The notes beneath the pieces were generated by a model. That model was given only the letters and a program-made list of their open reading frames with translations. It made no database searches and had not been told where the DNA came from. The position numbers were made by a program, and so were the translations under genes. A DNA stretch of 64,000 nt from Piezodorus guildinii. Taxonomy: Eukaryota > Arthropoda > Insecta > Hemiptera > Pentatomidae. Positions within the stretch are counted from its first letter, which is position 1. The number at the start of each line of letters is the position of its first letter. The DNA is taken from the NCBI GenBank assembly GCA_023052935.1, contig CM041292.1, forward strand, positions 141,945,143-142,009,142, given 5' to 3'. Positions 59,540 to 64,000 of this stretch are shown one piece after another.

Positions 59540-61220
59540 ATGCGTTTCCACGAAAATGGAAGACATGAAATTGGTCCAGACATAGTGCACAAACCGCATG
59601 AGATGGTTCCACCTGAGTTCTCGCCCATCCCGGGACATAAGCCGCAAGAAATGAGACCTCATAAAATGTATCCACCAACGTTCCACAGAATGCATCGCGA
59701 GGTGCATGAGAAACATCAACCCATGAAAAACCGTAGGCGATCTTTTTTTTCTACGTCCTCGAGTTCAAGCGAAAGCGAAGATGAATTTATGGCTGATGAA
59801 CCGTACGGTGAAGACGGTCCTCTATGGCATTCACTCGAGACACCTTTCTTCAGCAGGTTTCCAATGATGGATTTTTATGATGGAAGGACGTATCACATAC
59901 CCCACGTACCTCCCCATCACGACTCGCCTCATCACGGACCTCCACATCACGGCCCGCCTCATCACGGACCTCCACATCACGGCCCGCCTCATCACGGACC
60001 GCCACATCACGGACCACCCCATCACGGACCACCTCATCACGGACCGCCACATCACGGACCACCCCATCACGGCCCTCCTGATCACGGACCTCCACATCAT
60101 GGCCCGCCCCATTACGGACCTCCACATCACGGCCCGCCTCATCACGGACCGCCACATCACGGACCACCCCATCACGGACCACCTCATCACGGACCGCCAC
60201 ATCATGGCCCCACCATCACGGACCGCCTCATCACGCCCGCCTCATCACAGACCTCCACATCATGGCCCGCCCCATCACGGACCTCCACATCATGGCCCGC
60301 ACCATCACGGACCGCCTCATCACGGACCTCCCCATCACGGCCCACCTCACCACGGTCCTCCACATCACGGACCTCCCCATCACGGCCCACCACATCACAG
60401 CCCACCACATCACGGACCACCCCACATCATGGACCTCCCCCACACGGACCACCCCACCACGAACCGCCTTATCACGAACCACCCTATCACGGACCACCCT
60501 ATCACGAACCGCCACATCACGGACCGCCCCATCACGGACCACCAAATCACGAACCGCCCCATCACAGACCTCCACATCCCGGATCGCCACATTGTGGATC
60601 ACCACATCGCGGATCGCCCCATCTCGAACCGCCCCATCAGGACCGCCCCATCACGACCTCACATACGGGTCGCCACATCATGGATCACCACATCGAGGAT
60701 CGCCCCATAACGGTCCACCCCATCACGACCCACCCCAGCACGAACCGCCACATCATATATCACCACATCCCGGATCGCCCCACCACGAACCGCCCTTTCA
60801 TGGTCCACCACATCACGGACCGTCACACAACGGACCCGTGTAATACTGGACTATATACCTGAACCTGGTGAAGTATTACCTTTCATGAAGCCTATACATC
60901 AGAGACAGTTTCAAATGATGCATAAGAAGCATAAATTAGGACCTCGCAAAATGCGCCCCCGTAAGCTTCACAAGATGCACGGCATAAGACACCTTATGAC
61001 GCAGAAGTTAGGAAGAATGGGTAATCATAAGATGCGTATTCCAGAAGGGCCTGGGCCTATTGATGAGATGGACTTCCACGAAATCCAGCACCATAAAATG
61101 CACGAACAACGCTTTGACATGATGCACAAAGGCCGATCTTCTCATCCATACTCAAGCTCCAGTGATAGCGAGGAAGAGGGAGCAGTTCGGACATACATAA
61201 TTCAGTCTGTTGAGAAGTAG
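59540..61220 (+). CDS. HMR-F: long His-rich family protein with HHGPP repeats, frame broken
   Basis: Paralogue of HMR-E. Part 1 (59540-59900): MRFHENGRHEIGP, GHKPQEMRPHKM, then a serine/acidic block (STSSSSSESEDEFMADE). Part 2 (about 59905-60840): dozens of HHGPP pentapeptides, with HHEPP, HHGSP and YHGPP variants towards the end. Part 3 (about 60840-61220): LDYIPEPGEVLPF, FQMMHKKHKLGPRKMRP, LHKMHGIRHLMTQKLGR and SSSSDSEEEG, matching the second half of HMR-E. The three parts are in different frames: repeat coding slips near 60210, 60234, 60421, 60640 and 60838. Each slip equals -1 modulo 3, and with them resolved the span is a whole number of codons, about 561-562. Four involve loss of one base in a G or C run, so assembly error is plausible. 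Reading only the first frame gives a 440-residue product ending in unrelated sequence. Confidence 0.65.
59905..60840 (+). repeat. 15-bp coding minisatellite (His-His-Gly-Pro-Pro)
   Basis: The unit is CATCACGGACC(T/A/G)CC(A/T/C), about sixty copies with variants CATCATGGC and TATCACGAA. It is strongly GC-rich. Long open frames on both strands across it are consequences of the period being divisible by three. Confidence 0.9.
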
Positions 61221-62245
61221 AGACTAAATGCAGAGCGCAGCATTATAAAACCCGAGGTAACGAGTAAACACTGTTAAGTTTTATGTTCCTATTAAATTTA
61301 GCAATTAGGATTAATATCCTATTTAGAATATTTATCATTGGCTGCAATAAGAATGATTTATCATATTAGCACATTTAAAGTTTTTTAAATTGTATTTTTG
61401 ATTTTTAGATGTGTAAAATGAACTATATTTTCATGTTTATATTTTTTAACAGTGCATTATGAGCGACTGTTTATTATTATCGAAGATGATATTACATTTT
61501 TCAATGTTGAAATGAATCATAGTCACTTTTTTTAAATTATAAAAAAAAAACTGTTAATACAGTGAGGTTTTTTACTGGGAATTATAACACCTTAAAAATC
61601 ACTATATATTTTCTTCACTGAGGCCCATTATTTCCTTGGGGATGAACGAGAAGAGAAGGCCCTTGTGTTTTTTGTGGATCTTATAGTAATGAATTTAATG
61701 GAAGTCCATCTCATCAATAGGCCTTGGTCTTTATAAATGAAATAAAGAAATCAAAAACCGAATGCCTAATCAAATAAAAATCAATTTAAGAAATTAATTA
61801 TCTGATTCGTTAAAATTACTTAAATAATAATAATAGATAATGATATTAAATAATGATAAATTGCTTTCGTAATAAATAATTCTATACATAAGAATAATCT
61901 ACAGTTTTATAATGTAACTAAATATTTAATATTCTTTTATATTAAATTTCTACTTCAGGATATAAACTTTATTTTTATTCATTTTACAGGTAAAGACTTC
62001 TTGAAGGAATGGGCATAAGATATGAAGATTTGAAGCTGAATGCCTTAGTAAGCAGATCAAGCACACCCACTTGCATCAAACCATCACCATGCTACTAGGA
62101 AAAGAATGAAACGAAGAGAAAATTTAATTGAAAAGTTAATGATAATATTTTGTTGCTGAAATAACACTTTTTTCTTTGTATATATCATTATTTTTTAATA
62201 TAAATGTGTATATTTTAATTTTACTAAAGAAAAATAAATAATATT
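61221..62245 (+). other. 3' UTR of HMR-F with probable intron
   Basis: A donor CCCGAG|GTAACG at 61256/61257 and acceptor TTTTACAG at 61982-61989 would remove about 730 bp after the stop codon. AATAAA at 62233-62238 fits a poly(A) signal. HMR-E has the same layout. Confidence 0.5.
61615..61735 (-). pseudogene. Inverted relic of an HMR exon inside the HMR-F 3' intron
   Basis: The minus strand reads GGCCTATTGATGAGATGGAC then TTCCA, identical to the HMR-F coding stretch at about 61056-61079 (residues GPIDEMDFH). Weaker similarity continues on both sides for about 100 bp. Stops interrupt it. It is a degenerate antisense copy of the C-terminal coding part. Confidence 0.7.
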
Positions 62246-62249
62246 TTAG

Positions 62250-63370
62250 AAAATAATCTCTTATTATCAACTTTCCTCACATTTCTCAAATTATTGAATT
62301 AAATAAAATTGGACTGAAATTATTTTTAAACTTAATATTTTTTAAAAGTAAAGATAACGAACACAGAGGCTATTAGTGCCAAAAAAGTAACATAGTACCA
62401 CTCAGTTGTTGATTAAAAAAATTATGGTTATGGAGGAATGAGCTCATAAATAAATATTTTTCCAAGCGAAGTAACAGACCGTCTAATTCCTGTCTAAAAT
62501 TCAATGACCAAAAAATGATTTCATTTATCAATTTAAACAATCCATAGGAGAGTTTTTTTACTCAGGTTTCCGAAAAAGGCTTAAGTTAAAATTTTAGCAT
62601 TTATTCCCCATTCTCCAAAAAAAAAAAAAAAAAAAAAGAAAAGATAAAGATTCACAGCTGCATACTTTTGAAATATTCACCTTCTATTGCCCATATACTT
62701 TATAAATTCGAAGGTTAAGTTGTCCGGTGGTAGTATGGGATCTCTTCTTACAGGTTTAGGAATCTGGAGACTCGAGATTAAATATAAATCAAGACATCTA
62801 CGTCTAAAATTAAAAAAAAAAAAAATAAATAAACGAACTCCTTCCAATCTGTTATAGTCTATATATTATTACGAAAAAAACAACAACTACAAATTATCAA
62901 ACAAACGGTTTATTGTTTTCAATTTGTTATATCTTCATAAAATGAATATGGGTCAACTCATTTGAAATCGTACAATTTTCATTAATTTTTCCGCTCAAAA
63001 GTTTTGATTTTAGTGATTTTTTAACCATTTTTTTCTCTGCCCTTTCATGAATATAAAACCGTTTTTAAGTTTTTTTCTGGCAAATAATTTTAGTGTTGCA
63101 GCCGTTTTAAGTCAGCAAAATATGTTTTGGTAAAATATCTATAATTCTAGTAATTATGCAGATATCGAGTCAAAACCAAAACCAACAATAAGATAAGCAA
63201 ATGCTTTATATCTTTTGTGCTTACAACTCACTACCTTAAAAGTGAAGAAAGTGGCTAAGAAATGTTTCCACAATTAATAAGAAATGAGACTTGAAAAATG
63301 AGAGTTAAAAGTCTATAAAGGAAAAGAGACTCACTTCTGATTATTTTTTTATACATAGCTTAGTCACTTT
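62250..63370. other. AT-rich intergenic DNA
   Basis: Poly-A runs (62618-62637) and no supported feature. Confidence 0.4.
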
Positions 63371-63375
63371 CATAA

Positions 63376-64000
63376 CGTTAAAATTAGGTCAATTCTCGTG
63401 TTAAGCACAAAATGTATTATAAGGACAAAGATATCTCGATACCTATACGACCTACAGACGTCTATCACATCTTATATCAAAGCTTTTTAGATGCTTGTTA
63501 ATTTTCATTATGAGGAGTATTTTGGTAAAATGAGCGGTTTCTATTGACAAAGATATCCAGGTACCTACAAGACCTACAGACGTCTATCAGGTCTGAAATT
63601 AAAGCTTATTTAATGTCCAATAGTTTATATTATAATAAACATTTTCGTATAAGGCTTGGTTTCTGTAATATTTACCTTCATAACGTTAAAATTAGATCAA
63701 TTTTCGTAGTTAGATCACAATGTATTATATGGACTAAGATATCTCGATACCTATAAACCTACAGACGTCTATCAGCTGTCGAATCGAAGCTTATTTAATG
63801 TTCATTAATTTATTTTGAAATGAGTATGTTCGTATAATACTTGGTTTCTGTAATATTTACCTTTATAATGTTAAAATGAGGTAAATTCCTGGATTTGGCC
63901 CTTTTTGGATGGACACCATTTTTGATTCCGACCAGTTTGAGGTGGCAGGCGAAAAAAATGTTATTGCACAAGTTGACTAAAATGTGAAAATCATATTGAA
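63376..64000. repeat. Tandem array of a roughly 170-bp unit, running to the window edge
   Basis: Three units can be aligned through AAGATATC(T/C)(C/A)G(A/G)TACCTA, GACCTACAGACGTCTATCA and AAAGCTT(A/T)TT(T/A)A, at about 63428, 63548 and 63738. Two carry CTTGGTTTCTGTAATATTTA and TAACGTTAAAATTAG. The array may continue beyond 64000. No coding capacity. Confidence 0.75.

Noticed and set aside
59831..60605. Long minus-strand frames across the HMR-F repeat (MWRSVMRW-type and VRDGVVRDV-type products)
   Set aside because: They are antisense readings of a 15-bp tandem repeat, whose period keeps all frames open. The plus-strand frame has paralogue support on both sides.

Overview
The window is AT-rich eukaryotic DNA, most likely from an insect. 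It has short introns and GT-AG splice sites, TATA plus initiator promoters, one split gustatory-receptor-type gene, and a dense load of arthropod-type transposable elements: mariner, Jockey-like and RTE-like LINEs, a copia-type element, Helitrons, several tRNA-derived SINEs and foldback elements. Nothing looks bacterial or viral. The insect order cannot be fixed from this sequence alone.

The host genes fall into two groups. The first is a dispersed family of six histidine/methionine-rich genes, called HMR-A to HMR-F here: A 4407-6746 (+), B 12593-15294 (-), C 28562-32484 (+), D 42012-43154 (+, frame broken), E 50085-50792 (+), F 59540-61220 (+, frame broken). I recognise no described family in them. 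A, B and C share a compact first exon, a phase-1 intron and a small second exon opening with G-F-C. D, E and F share a different layout built on HKPHKM, MMHKKHK and serine/acidic blocks. Several members share a GC-rich start region, and B and C have matched TATA, initiator and bZIP-like sites. This family is the best candidate for something undescribed. The second group is one minus-strand gustatory receptor gene at 25389-27095, with three joined exons and no visible last exon.

Layout: 1-4200 repeats and unassigned AT-rich DNA; 4.2-6.8 kb HMR-A with two inverted-repeat elements in its intron; 7.1-10.8 kb a very young LTR element inside a TA microsatellite; 11-12 kb SINEs; 12.6-15.4 kb HMR-B; 16-25 kb repeats, a deleted mariner and Jockey-like LINEs; 25.4-27.1 kb gustatory receptor; 28.4-32.5 kb HMR-C, whose intron holds a miniature copia element, a SINE and a mariner; 33-40 kb RTE LINE and SINEs; 42-43 kb HMR-D; 43.6-47.4 kb repeats and a decayed LINE; 48.2-48.9 kb a tandem array; 50.1-51.1 kb HMR-E; 52.5-58.1 kb a minisatellite, head-to-tail Helitrons split by a mariner, and a LINE; 59.5-62.2 kb HMR-F with a 15-bp minisatellite in its coding region; 63.4-64 kb another tandem array.

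How the genes work together can only be guessed. The HMR proteins have no visible signal peptide or membrane segment, are very rich in His, Met, Lys and Arg, and could bind metal ions or acidic polymers. Their scatter over 57 kb suggests local duplication followed by repeated transposon insertion.
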